Shown here: piece by piece, positions 25,374 through 32,899 of the stretch
Position numbering within the stretch: the first letter of the stretch is position 1
Layout of the letters: each line of letters starts with the position of its first letter
NCBI RefSeq assembly: GCF_001005825.1
Contig: NZ_LBHV01000004.1
Location: 558,001 to 622,000, forward strand
From: Rhizobium sp. LC145
GTDB taxonomy: Bacteria > Pseudomonadota > Alphaproteobacteria > Rhizobiales > Rhizobiaceae
Length of the DNA: 64,000 nucleotides
Direction of reading: 5' to 3'
The notes under the pieces: generated by a model
What the model saw: only the letters and a program-made list of their open reading frames with translations
Told to the model about the DNA's origin: nothing
The model's database searches: none
Position numbers and translations under genes: made by a program

Positions 25374-26870
25374 GTGGACGTGGCGATAGAGCTTTCCACA
25401 CCCGAGTTTGTCCAGATCGACCCGATCATCCGGCCCGGACGCAACGCATGGCGCAGCGCAAGGGCCGACAAGGCGGCATTCCTGGTGGATGGCGCCGATT
25501 ACTTCCGCCGGCTCGATCAGGTTCTCCGCAAGGCCCGGAAATCCATCTTCATCGTCGGCTGGGATTTCAACCCCGATATTCGCCTGCGCCAGGACGAGCC
25601 CGATAGCGAAACCTTGGGGCAATTGCTTCACATGCTGGCGGAGGAAAGGCCAGATCTGGAAATCCGTCTCCTCGTCTGGGGAATGGGCCCGGTCTATTCG
25701 GGAAGGAGCCTCAAGGTTTTCGGCAAGATGGGATGGAGCGATCATCCCCGCATTTTCCTGCGCTTCGACTTCCGTCACCCGCTTCGGGCAAGCCATCACC
25801 AGAAGATCGTCACGATAGACGATCGGACCGCTTTCCTCGGCGGCATCGACATTACCGCCAAACGCTGGGACGATCGCCTCCACCGGGTCGAAGATGCCCG
25901 CCGGATTGCTCCGGACGGGACGAGTTACGGTCCGTTGCATGACGTGCAGGCGATCGTGAGCGGAGACGCTGCCGGGATGATTGGCGACGTCGCACGCCGC
26001 CGGTGGAAGAAAGCGACCGGTGAAAAATTGACGGCACACGGTTTTCCGGGCGACGCACCCTGGCCCGAGGATCTGGAGCCGGCGCTCACGGATTGCAATG
26101 CCGCGCTGGCGCTCACCGAGGCATGGAAGTGGAGGGGACACCGCGGCCACAGGGAAGCGATCCGGTTGACCCACGACGCGCTGAGAAACGCGAAGCGCCA
26201 CCTCTATATCGAAACCCAGTATCTCGCCTCATTCGGCGTCGCGCGCACGCTTGCCCGGCGCCTGAGAGAAGCTGACGGACCGGAAATCCTGGTGGTCGTG
26301 ACCCGGAAGTCCCATGGCTTCCTGGAAAAGCTGATGATGGGGCACAACCGCAATCGCCTTATCCGCCGGCTGAAGCGCGCCGACCGCAACAAGCGGCTTC
26401 GGGTCTTCTACGCTGTCGTGCCGGACGGAAGGGGCGGCGAGCAGGAGGTAATCGTGCATTCCAAGGTCATCATCGTGGATGACCGCTTCATTCGCGTCGG
26501 CTCGTCGAACCTCAACAATCGCTCCGAAGGGCTCGATACGGAATGCGACCTGGCAATCGAAACCGGCTCGCCGGCGGGCCAGAGCGCCATCGCCGCCATC
26601 CGCAACGACCTGCTGGCTGAACATCTCGACGCCTCGCCGCGGGAAGTGGCCGAAATCATCGCCCGAACGGGCTCCATGTTCGCAGCCGTGGATGCCCTGA
26701 ACATCCGCCCGCGCGGACTGCGGCCCTTCGATGTCGATCCTCGCAACGGCGAGACGCAATCCATGATCGGCACCGGCCTTGTCGATCCCAAGCAGCCTTA
26801 TTGGCCCGTCCCGCAGTTTGAGGCGGGTATCCGGCGCTTTTTCTCCCGCCTAGCTCGTCGCCTGTTCTGA
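25374..26870 (+). CDS. Phospholipase D-family protein, ClsB-like cardiolipin synthase
   Basis: The 498-residue protein has two HKD motifs: SHHQKIVTIDD (His142, Lys144, Asp149) and VHSKVIIVDD (His362, Lys364, Asp369), each followed by the usual GG-type or GSSNLNNRS segment. This is the layout of bacterial cardiolipin synthases and related phospholipases D. E. coli clsB lies beside ybhN and ybhP, and homologues of both follow here, so a cardiolipin or phosphatidyl-transfer role is favoured. The frame opens at 25302, but the stress promoter at 25317-25342 and AGGAG at 25360-25364 indicate a start at GTG 25374 (or ATG 25365). It ends 21 nt inside the convergent ybhN-like gene. Confidence 0.8.
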   Translation: MDVAIELSTPEFVQIDPIIRPGRNAWRSARADKAAFLVDGADYFRRLDQVLRKARKSIFIVGWDFNPDIRLRQDEPDSETLGQLLHMLAEERPDLEIRLLVWGMGPVYSGRSLKVFGKMGWSDHPRIFLRFDFRHPLRASHHQKIVTIDDRTAFLGGIDITAKRWDDRLHRVEDARRIAPDGTSYGPLHDVQAIVSGDAAGMIGDVARRRWKKATGEKLTAHGFPGDAPWPEDLEPALTDCNAALALTEAWKWRGHRGHREAIRLTHDALRNAKRHLYIETQYLASFGVARTLARRLREADGPEILVVVTRKSHGFLEKLMMGHNRNRLIRRLKRADRNKRLRVFYAVVPDGRGGEQEVIVHSKVIIVDDRFIRVGSSNLNNRSEGLDTECDLAIETGSPAGQSAIAAIRNDLLAEHLDASPREVAEIIARTGSMFAAVDALNIRPRGLRPFDVDPRNGETQSMIGTGLVDPKQPYWPVPQFEAGIRRFFSRLARRLF

Positions 26871-27791
26871 CACCTTTTCCGGGCGGCGGCGATAATAGGC
26901 TTCGCTCGCGATCAGGATCGGCACGCCGACCGTCAGAGGCACGAAGAAATAGAGAACGCGAAAGGCAACCAGTGCGCCGATCGATTCCGCATCCGGCAGG
27001 ATACTTAGCATGGTTGCTTCCAGAACGCCGAGCCCGCCCGGCACGTGGCTGATCAACGCCGCGATATTGGCGGTAACGTAGGCGCTCGCAACATCCAGAT
27101 AGCCGGCATCCGAAAAGCCCGCGAGAAGCTGGTGAATGCAAGCCGCCACGCAGGAAAAATTCAGCGTTCCGATGACGATCTGCCCGAGAGCGAGCGCCGG
27201 CCGGGGCGGCTCGAAGCTCCAGCTCCACAGTCTCAGCCGGCGGCGGACGAAGGCGCAGATCAGCATATAGGCAAGCGGCAGAGCGAGGCACACGAGGCCC
27301 AGGAGGATCGCCGCCGGCCTGTCGAGCCCCAGCAGATTGGGATCGCCACCCGGTCTCAAAAGCAGGGCGAGCCCCGCGAGCGTGGCGAGCCCCAATCCCA
27401 CCGTCACTCCGCAAAAGACGATCACCTTGGCGACCTGCTCGGCGGAAAGCCCCCAGCGCGAATAGAAGCGGTATCGGACCGCGCCGCTGCTGAGCGCCGC
27501 CAGCCCCACATTGTGGCCGATCGAAAGGCTCGTGAAGGAGGCGAGCGCCGTGCGCGGATAGGAGAGCGGTTTTCCGGCATATCTCAACGCCAGCGCATCG
27601 AAGCCCGTGAGGCAAAGATAGGAGCAGGCGACAAAACCGAGAGCGGAAGCCAGCCGCCATCCGGGAATGGCGCCGACGGACTCTTCGATCTCCTCGAAGG
27701 AGTATCGCCCCAGGCTGCGGTAAACGAGGAGAACGGCAAGGCAGATCGCCGCGGCGATCAACAATCTCAGCACGTGCCGCCTGGCGATCAT
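26850..27791 (-). CDS. YbhN-like (UPF0104, lysylphosphatidylglycerol synthetase TM-domain) membrane protein
   Basis: The 313-residue integral membrane protein has about eight helices. Landmarks are RTALASFTSLSIGHNVGLAALSSGAVRYRFY and AALISHVPGGLGVLEATML, both typical of the UPF0104/LPG-synthase membrane domain. The catalytic GNAT-like domain of MprF is absent. The ATG at 27791 has GGAGG on its 5' side and was preferred over upstream starts that run past the divergent promoter. In E. coli the homologue is adjacent to clsB and ybhP; here it is convergent with the ClsB-like gene and divergent from the YbhP-like gene. A lipid-transport or flipping role is conjectural. Confidence 0.8.
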   Translation of the reverse strand: MIARRHVLRLLIAAAICLAVLLVYRSLGRYSFEEIEESVGAIPGWRLASALGFVACSYLCLTGFDALALRYAGKPLSYPRTALASFTSLSIGHNVGLAALSSGAVRYRFYSRWGLSAEQVAKVIVFCGVTVGLGLATLAGLALLLRPGGDPNLLGLDRPAAILLGLVCLALPLAYMLICAFVRRRLRLWSWSFEPPRPALALGQIVIGTLNFSCVAACIHQLLAGFSDAGYLDVASAYVTANIAALISHVPGGLGVLEATMLSILPDAESIGALVAFRVLYFFVPLTVGVPILIASEAYYRRRPEKVSEQATS

Positions 27792-27821
27792 TCTCTTCCT
27801 CCGTTGCCGGAGTCCCGTGTG

Positions 27822-27849
27822 GGAACGAAAAGCCGGGCAAAGGGGTTCC
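27822..27849. promoter_or_regulatory. Symmetrical bidirectional EcfG-type promoter between ybhN- and ybhP-like genes
   Basis: GGAAC at 27822-27826, 18 nt, GTTCC at 27845-27849. Because the outer blocks are inverse complements, the same 28 bp reads GGAAC-N18-GTT on both strands. Minus-strand start is expected near 27816, 25 nt before the ybhN-like ATG. Plus-strand start is expected near 27856, almost on the ybhP-like ATG, implying a very short or absent leader. Confidence 0.65.
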
Positions 27850-27856
27850 CTGCGGC

Positions 27857-28609
27857 ATGACGGATACCGAGACACGACCATTTCCCGCCCGGCAGGCACT
27901 CAAGATCCTGAGTTACAACGTCCATAGCTGCATCGGCACCGACCGTAGGCTCGATCCTGTCCGGGTAGCGGAGGTCATCGCCGCTCTCGAGCCCGACATC
28001 ATCGGGCTGCAGGAGCTGGATGTCGGCCGCAACCGCACCGGCGGCATGGATCAGGCCCATATCATCGCATCCCTCCTGCGCATGGAATTCCACTTCCACG
28101 CCGCGCTGAAGGTGGAGGAGGAGCATTACGGCGATGCCGTGCTGACGGCGCTCCCGATGCGCCTGGTCAAGGGAGACGTCCTGCCCTCCCACGGCGAGCA
28201 GCGGGGTGCGATCTGGGTGGAGATAACCGCCGGCGATACGCAGCTTCAGGTGTTCAACACCCATCTCGGCCTCCGGCGCCGCGACCGGCTGAGGCAGACG
28301 GCCGTGCTGCGGGGGCCCGACTGGCTCGGCCACCCCGATTGCCGGGAGAAGCCGATAATCCTGATTGGCGACATGAACTCCGTCCCTTCCTCGCCGGTCT
28401 ATCACAATCTCTCGCGGGGAATGGCCGACGTCCAGAACCGTACGGTGATGCAGCCAAGGCCCACATTTCCATCCCGCTATCCCTTCCTGAGGCTGGACCA
28501 TATCTTCGTGTCCACGGACATCCAGGTGCGCGAAGCCGGAGTAGCTTCGACGAAACTCGCACGCCGCGCCTCCGATCACCTGCCGCTGCTGGCAACCGTT
28601 GAGGTTTAG
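27857..28609 (+). CDS. YbhP-like endonuclease/exonuclease/phosphatase family protein
   Basis: The 250-residue protein has the EEP fold landmarks: ILSYNVHSCIGTD (first metal/substrate Asn), IIGLQELDVG (metal-binding Glu), LIGDMNSVP (catalytic Asp/Asn) and RASDHLPLLA (catalytic Asp-His). Family members cleave phosphodiesters in nucleic acids or phospholipid head groups. Its E. coli counterpart ybhP sits in one operon with clsB and ybhN. The start is the ATG at 27857, about where the bidirectional stress promoter would begin transcription, so leaderless translation is possible. Convergent with the phosphoribosyltransferase gene, 7 nt apart. Confidence 0.85.
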   Translation: MTDTETRPFPARQALKILSYNVHSCIGTDRRLDPVRVAEVIAALEPDIIGLQELDVGRNRTGGMDQAHIIASLLRMEFHFHAALKVEEEHYGDAVLTALPMRLVKGDVLPSHGEQRGAIWVEITAGDTQLQVFNTHLGLRRRDRLRQTAVLRGPDWLGHPDCREKPIILIGDMNSVPSSPVYHNLSRGMADVQNRTVMQPRPTFPSRYPFLRLDHIFVSTDIQVREAGVASTKLARRASDHLPLLATVEV

Positions 28610-28616
28610 AACCGTT

Positions 28617-29294
28617 TCAGGGCGCCTTGCCGAATTTCCGCGCTTCCTTCAGCAGCCGAACCACTTCCTGATCGGTCGTCTGGGTGAAATCGCCGTAATG
28701 GGCGCCGACCGCCTGAAGGCGCTCGGGAGCCGAGAGGCAGACGATCTCGTCGACCTCGTCCCTCAAGGATTCCACCACATCCCGCGGCGCAACAGGTACA
28801 GCGATGCAGATGGAGGCAACACCCATTTGTTTCAGCGCATGGATGCCGGCGCGGATGGAGACCCCGACGGCGATACCATCGTCGATCAGTATGACATCCC
28901 TGCCGGAATGGTCGTGATCACGTGGCTCGTCCTCCCCGAAATACATGCGGTGACGCCGCTGGATTTCGGAGAGCTGGTGATCTCGCTCGGTCGCAAGATA
29001 GCCGGGTGGGATCGAGAAATTCCGCGCCGCCTCCTCGTTGACGACCACATGCGGCTCCTTGGTATCGACTACGGCGCCGATGCCGTATTCCGGCTGGCCA
29101 GGAGCGCCGATCTTGCGGACTATCAAGAGATCGAGGGGCGCATCGAGCCGCCGCGCCACCTCGAAGGCGACGGGTACGCCGCCCCGCGGCAGCGCCATCA
29201 CGATGGGATTGGCGTGGGCCTGTTCCTGAAGGGCATCCGCCAGCTGCCTTCCGGCATCGCCACGATCTGCAAAGGTGGGGCCAAATCCGAACAT
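28617..29294 (-). CDS. Phosphoribosyltransferase-domain protein
   Basis: The 225-residue protein has a type I PRTase core: NPIVMALPRGGVPVAFEVA near the start, RKIGAPGQPEYGIGAV, and the PRPP-binding loop DVILIDDGIAVGVSIRAGI, where the more usual residues would be DDGIATGATMRAA. The substrate base is unknown; members of this group are common in stress and erythromycin-esterase/dienelactone-hydrolase neighbourhoods. The ATG at 29294 has GGAGGA 5 nt away. An EcfG-type promoter at 29429-29404 would give a leader of about 100 nt. Confidence 0.8.
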   Translation of the reverse strand: MFGFGPTFADRGDAGRQLADALQEQAHANPIVMALPRGGVPVAFEVARRLDAPLDLLIVRKIGAPGQPEYGIGAVVDTKEPHVVVNEEAARNFSIPPGYLATERDHQLSEIQRRHRMYFGEDEPRDHDHSGRDVILIDDGIAVGVSIRAGIHALKQMGVASICIAVPVAPRDVVESLRDEVDEIVCLSAPERLQAVGAHYGDFTQTTDQEVVRLLKEARKFGKAP

Positions 29295-29403
29295 GTCATC
29301 CTCCCAAGACGCTCCGCCGCGGCGAAGTCGCCACGGCCGGATATTGTTGCCCTGCCCTTCGGGGATCATAGCCCCCGACCGGCACCCGGACAACCTTGCC
29401 GGA

Positions 29404-29429
29404 AACCCTTGGGAGAGCGCCTTCGTTCC
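29404..29429 (-). promoter_or_regulatory. EcfG (RpoE2)-type promoter of the phosphoribosyltransferase gene
   Basis: Minus-strand GGAAC (29429-29425), 18 nt, GTT (29406-29404). It lies in the gap after the next upstream gene and points at the phosphoribosyltransferase. Confidence 0.65.
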
Positions 29430-29439
29430 GGCGGAGGCG

Positions 29440-29688
29440 CTATCGGCTGCCGCCGCCGCCCTTGCGATGCTCGCTTTCCTGGTTGCGCCCGCGGATGATG
29501 GAAGGATCATCATTCATCGAGACATCCGCCGTGCGCATACTCATGTCATCGCCCTTGCGGAAAGCCTTGCGCGCGGCCTCGCTGCGGTTGAGATCAGCCT
29601 TCGCATCGAAGTCCTTGCCGGCATTGGCCGTTTTCTCGCGCTTTTCGATGATGTTCCGCTGCTGCTCGTGGGTCTTCGCACCCTGCAT
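29440..29688 (-). CDS. Small hydrophilic hypothetical protein
   Basis: The 82-residue protein is charged throughout (EKREKTANAGKDFDAKADLN, KAFRKGDDMSMRT) with a Gly-rich end and no membrane segment. No domain is recognised. The ATG at 29688 has AGGAGG 8 nt away. It follows the 67-residue gene by 25 nt and is probably part of the 30235-29440 stress operon. Confidence 0.55.
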   Translation of the reverse strand: MQGAKTHEQQRNIIEKREKTANAGKDFDAKADLNRSEAARKAFRKGDDMSMRTADVSMNDDPSIIRGRNQESEHRKGGGGSR

Positions 29689-29713
29689 GATGAATTCCTC
29701 CTTTTCGTCGCCG

Positions 29714-29917
29714 CTATTTGTTCGCGCGGCCGCGTTGGTCGGGATCGATACCGCCGGATGGCAGCGTATCGTTCGCGACATCGCCTTCATCCGTATTTTC
29801 GCCTGCGATCTCCTCGTTGCCGGTGGCTCGGTTGAGACCTTTCGACTGGCCGATGCCTGGATCGGATTTCAGGTCGGCGTCGCTCGGCTTTCGGGGCTTG
29901 AAGTGCTTGGACGTCAT
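29714..29917 (-). CDS. Small hydrophilic hypothetical protein
   Basis: The 67-residue, polar, low-complexity protein (KPRKPSDADLKSDPGIGQSK, later NDTLPSGGIDPDQRG) is probably disordered. AAGGAGG precedes the ATG at 29917. No function is recognised. Its place between two other small same-strand genes and below an EcfG-type promoter suggests a stress role. Confidence 0.55.
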   Translation of the reverse strand: MTSKHFKPRKPSDADLKSDPGIGQSKGLNRATGNEEIAGENTDEGDVANDTLPSGGIDPDQRGRANK

Positions 29918-29962
29918 GACTCGTCCTCCTTGATCGCGTGTGCCGCAAGGCAGCCGCGGCAT

Positions 29963-30235
29963 TCAATGTCGCGTGCGTGCGACGAACTTGTTGAAACGGC
30001 TTGTTTTGCCGTCATCGGTTTCCTCCTGGTAGAGGAACGAAAGCTCGTTATCGTCGAAGACCGCGAAGAAATTCTCCCACGAGATTTCTTCCAGCGCCTC
30101 TTCGGGCCTGCCGAAATCGACGCGCAGCAAGCCGCCTTCGCCAGCCGCCGCTTTTACTCGCGCGGGATGGCCGCCGCGTTCCTCGATCCAATGGCGGATT
30201 TCATCGTGATTGGTGGTCTGGACTGCCTTGCTCAT
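29963..30235 (-). CDS. Small conserved hypothetical protein, stress-promoter controlled
   Basis: The 90-residue protein is compact and probably folded: HDEIRHWIEERGGHPARVK, then GGLLRVDFG and ISWENFFAVFDDNELSFLYQE. The same pattern occurs in many short rhizobial proteins of unknown function. The ATG at 30235 lies about 25 nt below the start expected from the EcfG-type promoter at 30293-30269, which supports this start over the longer frame. It heads a run of three small same-strand genes. Confidence 0.65.
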   Translation of the reverse strand: MSKAVQTTNHDEIRHWIEERGGHPARVKAAAGEGGLLRVDFGRPEEALEEISWENFFAVFDDNELSFLYQEETDDGKTSRFNKFVARTRH

Positions 30236-30268
30236 TGGCTCTTGTCTCCGTTTTTGATGCAAAGACAG

Positions 30269-30293
30269 AACCGGCCGGCATCGCGATTGTTCC
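30269..30293 (-). promoter_or_regulatory. EcfG (RpoE2)-type promoter of the 30235-29440 small-gene operon
   Basis: Minus-strand GGAAC (30293-30289), 17 nt, GTT (30271-30269). It is divergent from the sRNA promoter, whose -35 block starts 44 bp away. Confidence 0.75.
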
Positions 30294-30336
30294 GGCAAGG
30301 CGTGGGATATAGACCCGAGATATGCGTACGAAAACG

Positions 30337-30361
30337 GGAACCTTTGCCTGGGCCCGGTGTT
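30337..30361 (+). promoter_or_regulatory. EcfG (RpoE2)-type promoter of a predicted small RNA
   Basis: GGAAC at 30337-30341, 17 nt, GTT at 30359-30361. The predicted start, 7-10 nt downstream, falls at about 30369, exactly where the first hairpin of the predicted sRNA begins. No start codon with a ribosome site follows before the terminator. Confidence 0.7.
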
Positions 30362-30368
30362 CAGGCGA

Positions 30369-30452
30369 CGTCGATCACAGAACTTTGTCCGATCGACGGC
30401 GTCATAAATACCCTCCCAACTGGCGCCTCCTTTTTCAGGGAGGCGCCTTTTT
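30369..30452 (+). ncRNA. Predicted stress-induced trans-acting small RNA (about 84 nt)
   Basis: The interval lies between an EcfG-type promoter and a strong Rho-independent terminator and has no coding potential of note. Hairpin 1 (30369-30398) has an 8-bp stem CGTCGATC/GATCGACG, extended by ACA/TGT next to a CC bulge. A single-stranded linker follows with the pyrimidine-rich CCCTCCC, able to pair with Shine-Dalgarno sequences. Hairpin 2 is the terminator. The layout of structured 5' end, unpaired C-rich seed and terminator is typical of trans-acting sRNAs, and EcfG-dependent sRNAs such as Caulobacter GsrN are known. No homology to a named family could be established from sequence alone. Confidence 0.6.
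30422..30452 (+). terminator. Orphan Rho-independent terminator ending the predicted sRNA
   Basis: A perfect 9-bp stem GGCGCCTCC/GGAGGCGCC with an 8-nt loop is followed by TTTTT at 30448-30452. No plus-strand coding gene lies within 1.8 kb upstream, so it must end a non-coding transcript. Confidence 0.85.
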
Positions 30453-30726
30453 CCTGCCTGACCGGAGGCTCCGCTGATCCCGCTCAGGCGGCGCGGCGCG
30501 CGCCGGGATACGATCCCTTAATCGTCCTGGATAAGAATTGAGGCATGAAGCCTGACTTGTGCAGGCATTATTCAAGCGTATAATAACTTCAACCACTGAC
30601 AAATTTTGGGAGCGGACTCCGCCCCTATCCGCAATTCCGGGAGACCGTTTCGATGCAGGCCTGCGGCGCCTATGCCATGCCTTTTGCCCGGCTTTTCAAT
30701 GTCATCCGCCCCATGCGGGCATTTCG

Positions 30727-31368
30727 GTGAACCGGCGCAGCTATCACAGGGCAAGCGAGACCGAGCGGCGTGAGGACCTGATCGCCGCCACGCTCGATTG
30801 CATCGCCGAATTCGGCATCCGCGGCGCAACCGTGCGGCAGATAGCCACGCGCGCCGGCGTCACGGGCGGGCTTATCCGCCATTACTTCGCCGGCAAGGAC
30901 CAGATGCTGCAGGCGGCCTATCGGCAGGTCATGACCGGCATAACGGACGAGGCGATCCGCGCGGCGACGGAGGGCGGCGATGCCCGCACGCGTCTGCGCC
31001 GATTCATCGTCGCCAACGTCACGCCGCCCGTCACGGACCCGCGCACGCTCTCGCTCTGGGCGGCTTTCATCAGCCATATTCCGCTCGACCCGACCTTCGC
31101 CGCCATTCATCGCGAGAACTACCTGACCTTTCTGGAGGCGCTCGAAGCTCTGCTCCTCGCTCTCCATGCGGAACAGGGCCGGACCGTCAGCCGCGAGGAA
31201 TGCCGCGCGCACGCGATCGCCGTCAACGGCCTGATCGACGGCCTCTGGCTCGAGGGTACGCTTGCCGCGGACCTTTTTGCCGACAAAGGGCTTGCCGAAA
31301 CCGCTCTTTCTTCCGTCGAAGCCCTGCTCCGGCTTTCGCCGGGCGAGCTTTCGGCTTCCGAGACATAA
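30727..31368 (+). CDS. TetR-family (BetI-like) transcriptional regulator
   Basis: The 213-residue protein has the TetR helix-turn-helix near the start: DLIAATLDCIAEFGIRGATV, then QIATRAGVTGGLIRHYFAGKD. The C-terminal half resembles the BetI-type ligand domain (WAAFISHIPLDPTFAAIHRENY). The frame is open to 30559, but the GTG at 30727 gives the normal family length. No strong ribosome site is visible, so the start is uncertain. The aminotransferase gene follows after 13 nt and is probably its co-transcribed target. Confidence 0.8.
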   Translation: MNRRSYHRASETERREDLIAATLDCIAEFGIRGATVRQIATRAGVTGGLIRHYFAGKDQMLQAAYRQVMTGITDEAIRAATEGGDARTRLRRFIVANVTPPVTDPRTLSLWAAFISHIPLDPTFAAIHRENYLTFLEALEALLLALHAEQGRTVSREECRAHAIAVNGLIDGLWLEGTLAADLFADKGLAETALSSVEALLRLSPGELSASET

Positions 31369-31381
31369 AAAAGGAAATGCC

Positions 31382-32575
31382 ATGCGTTATGCTTCGATCA
31401 CCGATCGCCTCGCCCATCTCGGCTCCGGCCGCTGGGCCGTTCACCTCGCCGCCCGCCGCATGAAGGCTGCGGGCGAGGACGTCATCGAGCTGACGATCGG
31501 CGAGCCGGACATCGCACCCGACAGGGCGCTTCTCGATGAGGCTGCGCGGGCCATGTATGCGGGCCGCACCCGCTATTCCAACGGCCGCGGCGAACCCACG
31601 GTCTTGAACGCCTTGGTGGAGAAATATTCAAAGCGCCGCAAGGGCGTGACCGAGAACAACTTCCTCTGCTTTCCCGGCACTCAGACGGCGCTCTACAGCG
31701 TAATGGCCGGCCTCGTCGAGGCAGGTGACGGTGTCGTCGTCGGTGATCCGCTCTATGCCACCTACGAAGGCGTGATCGCCTCGACGGGCGCGCATATGAT
31801 CCCCGTGCCGCTAAGGCCCGAGAACAGGTTCCACATGAAGGCCGAGGATCTGGAATGGGCGATCACGCCCGAAGCCCGCGTGCTCTTGCTCAACACGCCC
31901 CACAACCCGACGGGCGCCGTGCTGACGGCCGCCGAAATCGCCGCGATCGGCGAGGTCTGCCGCAGGCATGATCTCTGGATCGTCTGCGACGAGGTCTATG
32001 AGGAGCTGATCTTCGAAGGCACGCCGTTCGCCTCGCCCTTCGACATTCCGGAACTCGCGGAGCGCACGATCGTCGTCTCCTCCATCTCAAAGTCCCATGC
32101 CGCGCCGGGCTTCCGCAGCGGCTGGGCCGCCGGGCCGGAAGAGTTCTGCGAAAAGGTGCTGCCCGTTTCCGAGACCATGCTGTTCGGCGTACAGCCCTTC
32201 ATCGCCGACATGACGGCCATGGCTCTCTCAAGGCGCTTCGAGACCGCCGACGTGATGCGCGAGAATTATCGCCGCCGTGCCGCGATCGTCGAAAAGGCCT
32301 TTGCCGGCAATAATCTTATAACGCCCATGCCGCCGGAAGGCGGGATGTTCATCCTGCTCGACGTCGCCGCAACCGGCCTCGGCGGCGAAGAGTTCGCCTG
32401 GGAACTGCTGCAGGAGGAGAAGGTGGCGGTGATGCCTGGCAGGTCCTTCGGCGATCAGGCCGCCGGCTTTCTGCGCATTTCGCTGACCGTGCCGGACGAC
32501 GTTCTGGCAATCGCCATGGAACGGATCGGCGATCTTGCAAGCCGCCTGGTCGCGCTGACGGAAAAGCGGGCCTGA
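31382..32575 (+). CDS. Class I/II pyridoxal-phosphate aminotransferase
   Basis: The 397-residue fold-type I enzyme has LTIGEPDIAPD, NTPHNPTGAVLTAAEI, IVCDEVYEELIFEG (PLP-binding Asp and Tyr) and the Schiff-base Lys in SSISKSHAAPGFRSGW. The C-terminal substrate-carboxylate Arg lies in FLRISLTVPDD. It resembles aspartate/aromatic aminotransferases, but the amino donor is not fixed by sequence. AAGGA precedes the ATG. Control by the adjacent TetR regulator is likely. Confidence 0.88.
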   Translation: MRYASITDRLAHLGSGRWAVHLAARRMKAAGEDVIELTIGEPDIAPDRALLDEAARAMYAGRTRYSNGRGEPTVLNALVEKYSKRRKGVTENNFLCFPGTQTALYSVMAGLVEAGDGVVVGDPLYATYEGVIASTGAHMIPVPLRPENRFHMKAEDLEWAITPEARVLLLNTPHNPTGAVLTAAEIAAIGEVCRRHDLWIVCDEVYEELIFEGTPFASPFDIPELAERTIVVSSISKSHAAPGFRSGWAAGPEEFCEKVLPVSETMLFGVQPFIADMTAMALSRRFETADVMRENYRRRAAIVEKAFAGNNLITPMPPEGGMFILLDVAATGLGGEEFAWELLQEEKVAVMPGRSFGDQAAGFLRISLTVPDDVLAIAMERIGDLASRLVALTEKRA

Positions 32576-32583
32576 GCCACGTA

Positions 32584-32874
32584 TTACTCCGCCTTGTCAT
32601 CCTTGGATGAGGGTTTGCGGGTGGTCTGCCGGCCGACGAATTCAGCCTCCGCCTCCTCGTCATAGGGAAGCGCGCTGCCGCCACCGGCATCGCCCGCATC
32701 CGCCACCCGGCCGCTCGGATCGCGGCTGGTCTCGGCCTCCCAGACCTTGCGGGCCTTGTTGAGATCGGCGGTGGCGGGATCGGCCTCGTGGCGGCGTGTC
32801 ATCTCGCCGGTGCCGGAACTCTTGGTAATGTTCGGCCCACCGCCGCCGGATTTCGCTTTTTCTTTGGGTTCCAT
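32584..32874 (-). CDS. Small hydrophilic hypothetical protein, stress-promoter controlled
   Basis: The 96-residue protein is rich in Gly, Lys, Glu and Asp and probably disordered (KAKSGGGGPNITKSSGTGE, later YDEEAEAEFVGRQ). GGGAGG is near the ATG. An EcfG-type promoter at 32924-32900 would start transcription about 17 nt upstream. No domain is recognised. Confidence 0.6.
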   Translation of the reverse strand: MEPKEKAKSGGGGPNITKSSGTGEMTRRHEADPATADLNKARKVWEAETSRDPSGRVADAGDAGGGSALPYDEEAEAEFVGRQTTRKPSSKDDKAE

Positions 32875-32899
32875 GCTCGCCTCCCTGGTTCACAACATG

